Shown: piece after piece, positions 35,930-49,131 of the stretch
Layout of the letters: each line of letters starts with the position of its first letter
Numbering within the stretch: the stretch's first letter is position 1
From: Cyclaneusma minus
Lineage: Eukaryota; Ascomycota; Leotiomycetes; Marthamycetales; Marthamycetaceae
Direction of reading: 5' to 3'
Assembly (NCBI GenBank): GCA_037179335.1
Contig: JAKZHN010000016.1
Coordinates: 186,001-250,000, forward strand
DNA length: 64,000 bases
Notes under the pieces: generated by a model
Seen by the model: only the letters and a program-made list of their open reading frames with translations
What the model was told of the DNA's origin: nothing
Databases searched by the model: none
Program-made: the position numbers and the translations under genes

Positions 35930-36187
35930 ATTATTAATAATACGATTTTAAATAATAGTATAATTTTAATTAATAATATAATTTCAATTAATAGTATAAA
36001 TCCCAGCGGCTATAAAGCTCCGGTTAATTATATAATCACCAGCGATTATAAAGCACCGAATAATTATAAAGCTTCAAATAACTATAAAGCTTCGGATAAT
36101 TATAAAGCTCCAGCTAATTATAAAGCTCCGACGGGCTATAAAGCTCCAGCTAATTATAAAGCTCCAACGGGCCATAAAATTCCAAGC
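35930..36187 (+). repeat. 18-bp tandem array, YKAPxx-coding in one frame
   Basis: Nine or so 18-bp units of the form TATAAAGCTCCGGCTAAT (36009-36187). They are preceded by more mutated 18-bp units (AATAGTATAATTTTAATT, from about 35930). In one plus frame the array reads YKAPVN, YKAPNN, YKASNN, YKASDN, YKAPAN, YKAPTG, YKAPAN and YKAPTG without a stop. It may be the repeat region of a former protein or a minisatellite. Confidence 0.65.
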
Positions 36188-37992
36188 CACCTATTAATAG
36201 TGTATTATTTAAATTTTTCAATTTTTCAAATTTTGCAATACAAATAATTTAAATAATATTAAAATTATAGTAATTAAAAGACTTATTCTTATATATAAAT
36301 TCCCTACCTTTTATATATTATCCCGCGAACTATTTAAACTTTATATTTAATATAGCGGATTTAGCGTATATAATAATTATTTATAATAATTTAAATAATT
36401 AATTTATTTTAATAAATTTAATATTACTATCTGGAAATAAAATAATATAAAATCTATTTAAAATAATTGCGGGAAACCCAATTAGCAAAATATCTATTAA
36501 AATACTAAATAAAGAAAACTCGAAAACGTTATTAAAATAGCCGATTTTATACAATTTGGTGATTTTAATAAAAGAGCGGCGGTAGTTTAAAAATTTATAA
36601 ATTAAAATCCTATTTATATAATTAAACCGGTTTTTGCCGGATTTAAATAAAAAAATTAAAGTTTTTTTTAATAAAAAACAAGTACCGATATTTAATAGCT
36701 TTAATATAATTGGGAAAATTAGCGTTATGTATATAAAATAAAATAGTAAAACATCTCGGTATATTAAATGTAAAATAAAAAAAGAATAATTAAAATCTTT
36801 TTTATAGGCAATATATAAATCGAAATTGCAATATAAAAAAAGAAAAAAATTAAAAGAATTTGAAAAATATAATATAGAAAATATTAATATATAAATATAA
36901 ATAGAAAACAAAATTACAATTATTACCAAAGCCTTATTTTATATTAAAGATAACCCATTAAATAAATAATAGTTTGCGATAAATTAAAATTGCCGCTAAA
37001 ATATATATATATTTATTAATTATTAAATTCGATTTTTTTATTTTATATAAACGAATTATTAAATAAACTATATATATTTCCCTGCTTATAATCCCGGGCT
37101 AATATTTACCGAAATTAATAGCACATAACTTTATTTACTTTTTTAAAGCGCATTAGCAAATTCAAGCCTATATTATTTTTAGCTTTAATTTAATTATTTA
37201 CAATAAAACAAAAAAAATTATTAGCAGCCAATAATAGTAAATTATTTTTATTATTTTTATTTATATTAGCAAAAGATTTTTTGATTTTTTATTTAAAGCA
37301 ATATTATTTCAAATAATAAAATATATAAGGTATAAAGCTTTTTTTTAAAAAGATTAACGCCGGTTTGCTATATTTAAAAAGCTTTGCAAGCAAAAATTAA
37401 ATAGTTTATTAAATATTCTTTTTATATAAAAAATTGCGCTTTATTTAAATATAATTTATTTAATGCACCATTGCTTTAAAATATTTATATTAGATATTAA
37501 ATATACTAATATAATTCTTTATACCTATATATTAAATCCTGCAATATTAAATAATATTAAATAACGGGGCTATATTCTTTATTAATGCTTATTGTTTTTA
37601 TTAAAATATTGCAATTTGCAATAATCCTATTTTTAGCAGCTATTTTTTAATATTTAATACCTGTATAAATATTAGGCTTTTGTTAATTCTTTATATATTG
37701 CACCGCCTTTTTTTTGTCTTTCTTCAGCGCTATTGTTTTTTTAAATTCTGCTTTAAAAACGGTTATATTTGGACTATTTTTATTTTTATTCTTTTTAGCT
37801 TTATTTTTTTTAATTTTATTTTCCTTAACTTTAATTTTTTCAATTTTTCTTTCAAGCCCTATTTATCTATTTTTTCTTTTGCTAGCAAAGGGTTTTTGGA
37901 TTTAGCTTTAATAGTATTAATAGCGTTTGAACACAATTGCTAATATTTTTTAAGCCTAAAAAACAATATTATATAAATTATTAATATTTTTT
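36188..37992. other. RIP-degraded DNA with a 176-codon open frame
   Basis: A minus frame is open over 36399-36929 (176 codons), very hydrophobic because it is A+T-rich. Plus-strand translation of the same stretch is broken by stops at former Trp/Gln positions and looks more like a mutated soluble protein. A Lys-rich reading of 37680-37943 on the minus strand (KIEKIKVKENKIKK) is also possible. Neither is recognisable. Confidence 0.3.
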
Positions 37993-37994
37993 TA

Positions 37995-38084
37995 AAAAAT
38001 ATAGGATTTTAAAAATATACGATTTTAAAAATATAGGATTTTAAAAATATAGGATTTTAAAAATATAGGATTTTAAAAATATAC
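37995..38084 (+). repeat. 16-bp tandem repeat, 5.6 copies
   Basis: Units AAAAATATAGGATTTT at 37995, 38011 (one G-to-C change), 38027, 38043 and 38059, then a partial unit. A minisatellite; near identity of units suggests recent expansion relative to the mutation of the surroundings. Confidence 0.85.
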
Positions 38085-41000
38085 TATTGCTTTTTTCCAA
38101 AATTATATAATAGCCAATAATATAATTGACTATATTTAAATAATGTTTTTAGCAGATTTTCTAAATAGAAAATGGATATAGGTATTTATTAGCCAATTTT
38201 AAAGCATTTTTAAAAAATAATTGACTATCTTTTATATTTTGATAAATTATATGATTTTAAATAACAAATTAATAATTGTAATTTTAACCACCCTAGGAAA
38301 AATAGCTATATATATAGCCTTTTATAATATTATCTCCTTATTTTGGGATTATTCAAAATGGAATGAAAAAATATTTTATATATTAATTATATTAATTTAC
38401 TTAATTTTAAATAGGCGGGATTAGCTAATTGAATTATTACAATATCCAATACGGGCGAAATACAATATAGCGGCGGATTTAATTTTAGCAGGCCTTAAAT
38501 AATGCTATAAATTTTAGCGTCTTTTGCATTTAGTTTTTTTATATTTTTTTATATTTTTTTTTATTAATAATATTTCCCTTTGGCAATATTATTGTAATTT
38601 AGTTTTTTATATTTTATATTTTTATAATAGCAAAATCGGTAAAGCTAAATAATATAAGCGTTTTTAAAATTAGTATTTGTAATTTATTGCGATATATTTC
38701 TAAAAAAAATATACATTAGATATATATTTATGTTTATTTTAATACTATTAATATTAATTATAATATTAATATTAAAGAAAATAAACCCCCTGAAAGCATT
38801 TACAATATTTGCGAAATTGCTATTATAAAAATCTAATATAATAGGTAAAATATTTGCGCATTGCAATTAATTTTTAAAAAATATGATAGCTAGTATTTTA
38901 TAAAATTTTATATAAAATTTTAAAAGGTTAGCTATTATTAAATACGCCAATAATAAAATAAGCGTAAAAATAAATTATTAATTTATTAGCAATCGGTAAT
39001 TATTGCGGTATACGTTAAACCCATTAATAAATATAAAAACAAATACGGAGATTATAAATTTTCCTATATATAAAAAAATTTATTTATTTTTAAATAATCT
39101 TTTTAAATATTGCTTTAATTTCAATTTGCTTTGCAATAAATATAAATAGGATAAAAGCATAAAAGTTATTTTTTAATCGAGGGGCAAAAATTATTAATTT
39201 TCTAATAAGCAAATAGTTTTAGGCCTTTGTATTTTATGGTATATTTATATTTGATTTTATAATTAATATTTGTTTTGCTAAAAATATAATTTAATACTAT
39301 ATTAAATTAATTATAAATATTTGCTTTAAAAATATAATATATTGGATTTTATATGAAAAGCATTTTATTGCGTATTATTGGTGAATTTATAAATTGCTTT
39401 ATAATTTTGAAAAATTAATTCCGTATAAAGTTTTTTTTATTTAAAGTATAATAAACTTATACAAAATAGCTTAAATACTAAAATTATTTAAAATTAAAAA
39501 TATCCGGCTGATTTTATAACTCCGCCTAATGTATCTTTTGTAAAAAGTTTAATTATAATATATATAAAATAAAGCTATATAAATAAAATCCAATAAATTC
39601 CAATAAATTCTTTTTTTTTATTGCTAATTTAAAAATATATATATTAACCTAATATAGTCATTTTCCATTTATATATACCACGGCGAATCGCTTTTTTTAA
39701 TCAGCAATCCTTTAAACCCATTTTAATTAATTTTTTTTCCAAAAATTCCCTATTGCCTTTCGGAAGGTCTCCGGATTTATAATGGTAATAATAGCGGGCT
39801 TTAAAATTAAAGCAATTAATAATTTCCAATTCCAGTATCGCTAGCAGTATTTTATACAATTCTAATAGCTGCAGCCAAAAAATAAAAACTTTCTATAAAT
39901 ATAAAACATATCTCCAAACAATTTCCAATAATTTCCCAGCCTTTTCCAGCCATTATCGCCGCCGCCAGCCTTTTTTTCCAAATTCAAAATCTCGAAATTT
40001 AAAAAGTTTTTAATTTAATTAGTATTTATAATATTAGCAATCAATATTTTCACCAGTAAAACCCACTATAATATATATAGCAACCAGCTTATAATTAGCC
40101 AAAAGCTATATAAGCTCCAGCTTTTTAATAATTTACTATTTTTCTTTCCTCGCTATATACCCTTTTACCGCTATTAATAAATACCAGTAATATATAATTA
40201 TTAAAACTGTGAATTTTATACGCCAATTAATAATTAATATATATTAAACTTTTTTTAACGGGCCTTTTGCCCTTTATTTCCTTCGTTTTAACTAGCTTTT
40301 ATTATATAGCCGGCACCTTTATACCCTTATATTCGAAAACCTTTTTTAGCCGATTTTTATTATGTAGCCGGTATATAGCTATTAAAAATCCAAAATTTCC
40401 TTTCGCTAATTAATAGCAAAATATACGCTAAATAAAATAATAATTTTATAAATCTCCTATTTTACCAAATATCTTATTTTCTTTCTTTAAAAATTTAATT
40501 AGCCTTTGCTATCCGGCCGGTATTTTACGTATATATATACCACTTTTATTTATAGCGGCCCTATATTTAAAAAATAATTATAATTAAATTCCAAATCTAA
40601 TTTAGCGAATTTTCGTTTATAACATTAAAAATAATAACCCCAATATTTTCGCCCTATTAATTTTCTTTTATAAACTAGGCCTGCTTAAAGCATTAAATAT
40701 AAAAAAAATAGCAAAAACCAAATCCCCAATTTACCCCAATATATTAAATATTTGGCTAAATTTTAAAAATTTACTAACCAATATTTAGAAAATCACAATC
40801 TTATTCCAGCTTGGATATTATAATTTTCCCAAAACAATTTATTAAAGTAGTATAAGAAAGGCACAGCTGTAAAAAAATAATAAAAAACCCTAAAAACCGC
40901 TTAATTAATTTAAAGAAACGCTAAATATTTAAAAAATATTTCAGCTTAATTAAATAATTGCAATTTCCTAAAAATGCTAGGCTAGCGTAAAAAAGGCTTA

Positions 41001-44000
41001 GCTATAAAAAGAAAATTATTTAAATTTGAAACCCAATAATGCATGTTTTTATTATATTTAAAAAAAATTAAAAGCTTATACCAATAATTATCCGGGAGAA
41101 TAGCAATTATTAATAAAACCCAATAATATTTACCGCCGGATTTAAATAAGGCTTTAGCTATTAATAATATTTTAAAAATATATTAATGATTTAAAAAATA
41201 ATTAGATTTGATTTTATAGAATTTGTACTAATCATTATTTAAAACGAAATTCAAAATAGCGGCCGTTAGCTTTAAAGCTTAATAATATTCTCCGGTCCTC
41301 CATTTAAATAAAAAGCCCTTAATGCTAATAAAATATTAAATATCCTTTAGCTATCCAATAAAAAATAGCCAAAAACCATAATTAAAGCTATAAACAAAAA
41401 AAAAAGAAAAAAGAGTGGGAAAAAGCTAGATTTTATCTAAAGTCAAAAACAAATTTAAACGGATAAAAAACTGGCTTAAAAAATAATATAAATATAATTT
41501 AAACTATTTCCGGACCTTTAAATCGATAATTATAGCATTGGCAATAGCAAAATTTAAAGCCATAATGTTAAAGCTAAATAAAAGCATAATTTGTTTACAA
41601 TTAAAAAAATTTATTGCTATTAAAAAAATATAGAATAGTTTTAGCCCAAGGAAAAAAATCCTAACTTCTCTCCGAAAAAAGCCTAGTTTTTCTCTTTATG
41701 GTTTTTAGCCCTGCAGGATCTATTATTTTAATTACCATTGCATGGCTTTAATAGCTAGATAATAATTAAAATTAATAAACAAATAAGCCTAATATAATTT
41801 TAATTAATAAAAATCAGCAATATAAATATTATAGCTCCAAAAGCTTATTTATAAATTTAGCAAATTCTTTATATATAATATCGGCTATAATAAATAATAT
41901 AAAAATTCGAAATAAAAAAACAAGGTTAAAAAAATAAACGTTTTTAATAAAATCATTTTTATTTCTTTTTGCCTTTTAGGCCGCTATTTTTATATTAATT
42001 TTTATCGGGATTAATTGGGATTAATTTTTTGCATATATCCAATGGTAGCAATTAGTAAAAAGCTTATTTTTTAAAAATAGTAATATTTCTAAATAGATTT
42101 TGGATTTTTAAATTAGGAGTGGGAAATAATGCAAGATGTTTTTTAAAGATTTTTAAATTAAAATTGGAAAATATTAGTATTATTTATTTATAAATCAAAG
42201 ATAAATTTGAATTTAAAAAGATTATTTTTATAAATTATATAATAAAGGACCAGCTGCAAATTAGTTTTATTAATTTAAATTAAATCTGTTTTAAATTATT
42301 AAAATTATTAAATTTAATTAATAAAAACCGGTCCAAATTATTAAGATTTAAATAACAATTATTATATTTATTATTTTATTGCAATTGATTGTTCTTGAGT
42401 GCATTATTATTAAAATCTTGAAATCTATTGGCCAATTTATTTATATTTTAGGCTATTAATATTAATTCCTATCCTAAAATACTAATATAAATAGGTATTT
42501 AAATAAGCGCATATAAACTCATTTTATTTATAAATATTACCTTTATTTTCATCATTACTTTTTCTTAATATTTATTATACTAGCATTGCCAGCTTTTTAT
42601 TTAAAATTATTTTTATTATATTTATAGCCGTTATTAGTTTTTTAAATTTTTAATTGTAATTTTTAATTAAATTGCGCTATTTATTTGCTAAAATATATAT
42701 AAAGCGGTTTATATAATTTATACAGCCTTTCCGGCCAAAAATATAATGTTTTATTATTTTATAAATTCGCAATTTGCAAATATAATATTATCGCGAAATT
42801 CGAATTTAATAAATAATATTAAAACATAATAAAAAATAATAATATTAAAACGTATATAAAATTAGGATTTGCTAATGCTATTATACAATTTATATATAGC
42901 AAAGCAAATCGCATTATATTAATATTAATGCTTAATTGGGATATTAAATATATATAAACGGTTTTTTTTATATAGCTTTTATTTTAATAATTCTATTCAA
43001 TATAAAAATATACTAGCTACCTATTTGGCGATTTTAGCTTTTTAACACTATTTACAAAATCATCATATTTATATATGCAAAAGCAATTTATTTAAAAGCA
43101 TTATAATATAATATTCGAATTCCCAGCTATAGAAAATTATACAAAGCAATAAAACTTTTACAATATTTAAATTGCAATATAAAAAGCAGCGTTATCCAAT
43201 AGCTTAATATAACAGCTTATTGTTTTTAGCGGAGCTTTATTTAATAGCTTCCAAATTATTTTCATAGCTTATTACATCAATTGTTTTTTTAAATAATTTA
43301 TCCCAATTTTTAATAGCTTTAATATTCTATTATTCCAATTTATTTTAAAATTATAAATAAAGCTATAAATATCCGATTTCTAAATATTAAGATTTAAATA
43401 TATTAAGCTTTTCTCCTTGTTTATTTAGCAAATATTTAGGCAAATTATGCTATAATACCCTTTATTTATTTATTTTATAAATCCTTAATTATATTTAACT
43501 CTATTTCATACATTTCTCCCTTTATATATAATTATTATTAATTTTAATTACCTATTTTTAATAACTGTTTTTGCAATAGCCTATTTATATAAAATCCTGC
43601 CGTTTATTAATACCGGCCTTAATAATATTTAATTGTTTTATATTAAGAAATAAATAGCTATAAAACGGTCGAGATATTTTTTACCAATAGCCAAACTATA
43701 TTTAAAAATATAATAGCCTATTAATACCGGCTTTAATAATAATTAAAATAAATTTAATAATAATTAATATTCCTGTATTAAAAAGCACCCGGTTATTAAG
43801 CGATTTCAATAATCCTTATTATTGGAAATCGCGGCCAAATTGCGCACCAAAACCAATTAAAATCCCTTTACTAATTATTAAATAATTAATTTTTTTTTTA
43901 AACCAATAGCAAATTCTTTTGCCAATTGCTAAATAGTTAATTATTTTTTAAACCAATAGCCAATTCTTTTTTTAAATTAGGCTATTTTACTTTTAATGCC

Positions 44001-46645
44001 CTAGTGATTCCGGTATTTTCAATATTAATTTAAACATGCCATTAATTATAAATAATAAAACTGCCAAAGCAATATAAAACATATATAGCTATAATAAAAC
44101 TCCTTAGCAATTTTTAATTTAAAAAATTAATACCCCTTTTGCCTTATTGCAAATCCAAAATGCATTTGGCTTAAAATATGTTATTATAATATTATATATA
44201 ATGCTATTAAAAAAAGCCAATTTTAGCTTTTATTTAGCCAATTTTAATGCGCGAAAAACTTTCCTTTAAAAGAGAAATTATACTAAAGTTAAAGCGGCGA
44301 TTATAAATCTATCAAAAAATAAACCATTTAATAAACGCATTAATAAAATATTAAAATAAATAATTCTTTAATATTATAAAACGCATTTTATTAAATAATT
44401 TTTTTTTATTAGCAAAAATATAAATTTAAATATAAACCAATTTCGAAAATTGCGGCGCAATATATATAATATTGTTAAAAATCCAAAAAATAAAATACTA
44501 AATTATATTAAAATAAATCCCTATATTATATATAAAATAAATTAATATTAAAATACTAATACCTATAATTAAAAACATATAATAACTATTATAAAAGCCA
44601 ATTCCGGAGTTTAACATTATATAAAAAATAAAGAAATCAAATTTTGAAAATTGCAATAAAACGCCATTTATTTCTTTTTATAATCTTATATAAAAAGGTA
44701 TTTTGATATAAATAAATATTTAAAGCTTAATAAATATTATATAATTAATAAATAAAGATCATATATATATATATATAAATTTTAAATATTAATTTACTTG
44801 CCTTATTTAGCCATTTATATTATTTTATATATAGCTATTATAAAGCAATTTGAAATATAATATCACGGGATAGAAAAGAATCCTATTAAATATACTAAGC
44901 TTTTAGTTATTTATAAAAAGCTTTTAATTAGAAAAGAATTTAAAAAAAGTATTATTAATAATTTTTGCTAAATTTATAATTGCAAGCGAAATTTCTGCCT
45001 AAAAGCAAAATTATAAAATAGCAATATTATTGCGGCTTATATTATAACCAGCTTTTGCCTATTTTTAAAAAGCGCAAATATTTTAAATTATTAAATTGGG
45101 TTAGTATTTATTTTATTTAATCCAATTTTATTCCCGGATTCATTTGCATTTAAAATTGGCTTAAATATAAGCATTATTAATAAAAATAATTTTATATAAA
45201 AATTGGAATTTAAAAACATAATAATTAATGGAGTTTTTTATAATAGGGGGAAAATAGGCAATAATGCATATATAATTTATAATAATTTCCGCAAAGCTAG
45301 AAATATTAATAGCAATAATAAATACTTTTTTTATAGCAATTATTTAAATAGCCTAAATTTAACAAATAAATTTAACAAATAAATTTAATAAAGCAAATAA
45401 TAATAATAATAATAGAAATTATAGAAAATTATTTTTAAATTCCAAAGTACCAGCCGCTTGGATTTTAATTAAAATTACTAATTTGCTTAAAATCCGATTT
45501 ATTAAAATCGAGCAAATACCCTAAACCGGATTAAAATTCAAATTAAATAAAGAATTTAAATTAATAGCTAAAAAAATTGGAACGCTTTTAAGGTTTTTAA
45601 AATTTGGGATTATATTATTAGCGTTAATAAAATTTAAATTAGATTTTTAATTACTTTTAATATTCCTAATTTTAATGCAATAATTTCACTTTAAATAGGC
45701 TTTTCTATTGCAATAATAATAACATATATCCGCCGCAAATTTTAATTGTTTTTATTTTTAATATTAATAATATTATATTTTGCCTATTTAACTATCTCGA
45801 AAACCCTTTTTTGAATTCGTTGTTAAATTACAGCATTTATAAAATAGCCAGCTTTTTAAATCTCGAATAAATCCCATCGCAATTAAGCTATATTTTTGCA
45901 GCCAAAAGCTTCTCTTTAATTCCTTAGCCTTAATACCATTAACCCAATTTTTTTTCCATACAATAATAAGGTCGACTATAAGGCCCATTGCTTGCTAATG
46001 CAATTGAAATTAATTATGCATATATAAAATCTTATATTTATATATAATTGCTAATAAATTGCATCTATTTTATTTATTTTAAATTCCTTACTAATAAAAT
46101 ACAAATTATCCGGAAATTATTAAACTATATATTTTTGTCTATTAATTCTATATATATAATTTTCTTTTTTATTATTTCTTTTTTTATATATTATTAATAA
46201 TTGGATATATAAAAGCACTAATTAAAATTTATTATATTTTTCCAATTTTTCTATATTTAATTATTATATATATTATTTTTATTTTAATAACCTTTATTTT
46301 TATTATCCGTAAAATCCGCTAACTTTATAATTTCCAATGCGTTTTTGTATTTTAAAAAAATATAGGCCAAAATAAAAATCCTTTTACCATAATAATTTTA
46401 TAAGTTTCATAATATTAAGAAGCGAAATTAATATTTTTTAGATTTTTAGAAGCAATATAATAATTAATGACGCTCGCAATTTTAAAAAGCCTATAAATAA
46501 ATTTATAAAATCAAATAAAAATAAATAACTCGCTATATATTTAAACGCTTGCTTTAAAACTAATATATTTGCTAATAAACTCCTTTATATAAAACGGCCG
46601 CTTTTGTATTTTATATATAGGATAATCCTTCCCCTTTTTTTATAA
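38085..46645. other. RIP-degraded DNA, nothing assignable
   Basis: No pol motif recognised on either strand. Slightly less mutated stretches at 39660-39990 and 43580-43830, and a 66-codon minus frame at 45788-45988 (KNWVNGIKAKELKRSFWL), suggest further decayed coding DNA. Confidence 0.4.
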
Positions 46646-46865
46646 TAAATTTATTACGGGGCTTCGGGCCCGAATCGGACCCTTTCGAAGGAAGGTTCCT
46701 CCGTAGCTATTTGTTTCCACGCTAGCGCTTTAAGCGACCGGTCGAGGATCCTGCCAGCTATTTAAGGTAGCTAAATCCCCGTCCCTTTTAATTCTCTAGC
46801 TTTATTTATCTTATTTATTACCCTCGCGTCGGTCCACGTGACCCTTTTTAATATAGCCGTGATAA
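46646..46865. repeat. GC-rich LTR-like island
   Basis: About 200 bp of ordinary composition inside mutated DNA: ACGGGGCTTCGGGCCCGAAT, CTTTCGAAGGAAGG, GCGACCGGTCGAGGATCC and GTCCACGTGACCC. One border reads TATTACGGGG (plus), the other TATCACGGCT (minus), both like mutated LTR starts of the TGTNACGG kind. No second copy in the window, so it may be a solo LTR of another family. Confidence 0.4.
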
Positions 46866-49130
46866 AATTAGTTTTTTATATATTCCAAAAATCTTATTAA
46901 TGAAAAATAAATTTTTGAAATTAATAAATTTTTAAAATTTCAGCCTATTTTATAATATTTGAATACAATATTCCAATTTTAAACCCGCTATTATAATTGC
47001 CAAGCCACGCTTCCGGAAATTTATAGCACTAATAAGCTTATTTAAAATCTAATTAGAAAAAATCCAAAAAGCAGCAAATAAATATATATTTAAATAATAA
47101 AAAGCAATATTTAAATATTATATTTTTATTTGGCATTATTTTAACCCTATTTAATATTATTATATATATATACTATTAATACTATTTCCTTAATATTATA
47201 TTGCCAATTTTATTAATATCGCTTAGGTATAAAAAACAATTAATCCCTTTTTTAATTTGCAATAATAATTATAAATAATCCAATAACGTTTATAATTATA
47301 TTTGAATTTCGGCCATTTATAATATATTTATAAAAAAGGTTTATAATATTATTGGTAAATCCTAAATTAATATTCGCTATAGCTGGCTTAAAATAAATAA
47401 TTTATTTTTATAATTTATTACAATTATTAATTATTAATGCGTTTAAAAAAACATTAGCTTTTAAATCGCGATAATTATATATTAATTTATAATTACTGGC
47501 GCAATATTTAGCTTTATATTCTTGCTATAATTTAATTACTTTTTATTATTATTTTATATACATTTTTTAATTATACCATTTTTTTATATTATTTTTAAAA
47601 TCTGCATTTAATGCATTAATTACAAAATAGCAAATTAGCAGCAAAGCATTAGCTGGATTTCGCAAATTTTTAAAACATTTATTAATAAGCTATTTTAAAC
47701 CCAATATTTGCTTATAAAAATAGCGGTATTGAATTTCAAACCGCGGCGATTATATATTAGTTTGCTGGCGCAAAAATAAAAATAAAGTTTTAATTAATAT
47801 TTAAAAAGCCTAAAAAGCAAAAGCAAAAGCAAAATAAACAATTGTTAACAATTTTATTCCAAAACAAAATTGAATATAATATCCAGTTTTTTAAATAATT
47901 TATATATAATAACCCATAATTTAAACCTTTTTTCGCTAATAAAATTAAAAATACAATATTATAAAATTTTAAAAATATTTATATTTTTGTAAAATTCCAT
48001 AAAGCTATATTTATAATTCTTTTAGCAAAAATAAAATTCAAATTATAAATCAGCATATGCAAATCGTTTTAAAAACTGGATAAATATCTAAATAACTTGT
48101 ATACCAATATTAAAATACTCCGCCATCCTTTTTTTTATATATTCCTTAATTATATTTTTTTCTTTTTTTTATATTGCCTCCAAGCTATAATTCAAGCTAA
48201 CACGTTTTTTACCGCGTGCATTTATATTAAGCTTATTATTGCTTAATTAAACCAAATTAAATAAAAAATTAAACCTCGCTGCAAAAAACAATATTATATT
48301 TTAAATATTATATTTTAATTAAATAAAAAACAAAATTGCAATTTTAATTTGCAAGCTTTAAAGCTTTATTCTTCTATAATAAATATTGGACCCAAATTTA
48401 AGCAGGGTAAATTATATATTTTTTCCGCTTATATTATAAATTAATTAATTAATTAAATAATTATAATTGCTATTTAAATTTTTCGCTTTTTGGATATTAA
48501 TAAAAAAATCTAAAAAACAATCCTTTTTAATTAATTTTGGGGGATTCCAAAAAGTCATTTATTTTAAAAAGGCCTGAAATAAAAAGTTAAATAATTAATA
48601 AATTTGGGATATTTTCTAATTATTGATTTTCCTATTTAATAATGCCCAATTATAACCCCCTTTAGCTTTTTATTTTTATTTCAAATTATAAGCATTATAT
48701 AATTTATAAATATAAATGTGCTTAATTTTAATTTTTAAAAAATTAAGCATATTTATATCCATAAATTATATAATATTTATATTTTGAAATAAAGATAAAA
48801 AATACAATTTATATATGATAATTCATTCTTTAAATCCCTTTTTTATTAATAAATTTTAAAATACGGTATTATAAACTTTTAAAAATATCTTTATTTTTGT
48901 AAAATTTTATAAAGCTATATCAATAAATCTTTTAATAAAAACGAAATTTGGATAATAAATCGTTATAAAATATAAATTGTCCGGAAAATAGGCAGGATTT
49001 CCATTTTAAATATAGTAAAAAAAATAGCACATTGAATTTTTTAAAATTCCATATTTTGACTTTATTAAATATTTTAAATAATAATATTGCCGTAAATAAA
49101 AATAATTATACTACTGTGAAAAGTCGTACT
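46866..49130. other. RIP-degraded DNA, nothing assignable
   Basis: Two related short segments (AATCGCGATAATTATATATTA at about 47464 and ACCGCGGCGATTATATATTA at about 47741) show an internal repeat. No protein family recognised. Confidence 0.35.
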
Positions 49131-49131
49131 A

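Noticed and set aside
36399..36929. 176-codon minus-strand frame as a membrane protein gene
   Set aside because: Its Ile/Phe/Leu/Tyr-rich composition is what A+T-saturated DNA gives by chance. The plus strand looks more like the original coding strand.
37680..37943. 87-codon plus-strand 'hydrophobic protein'
   Set aside because: Poly-Phe/Ile product of T-rich DNA. The minus strand reads as a mutated Lys/Glu-rich segment instead.
36009..38084. CRISPR-like arrays
   Set aside because: Units are directly adjacent with no spacers, and the organism is a fungus; they are minisatellites.
46646..46865. tRNA or rRNA gene in the GC-rich island
   Set aside because: I could not fold a cloverleaf with conserved D and T arm bases, and no rRNA signature was seen.
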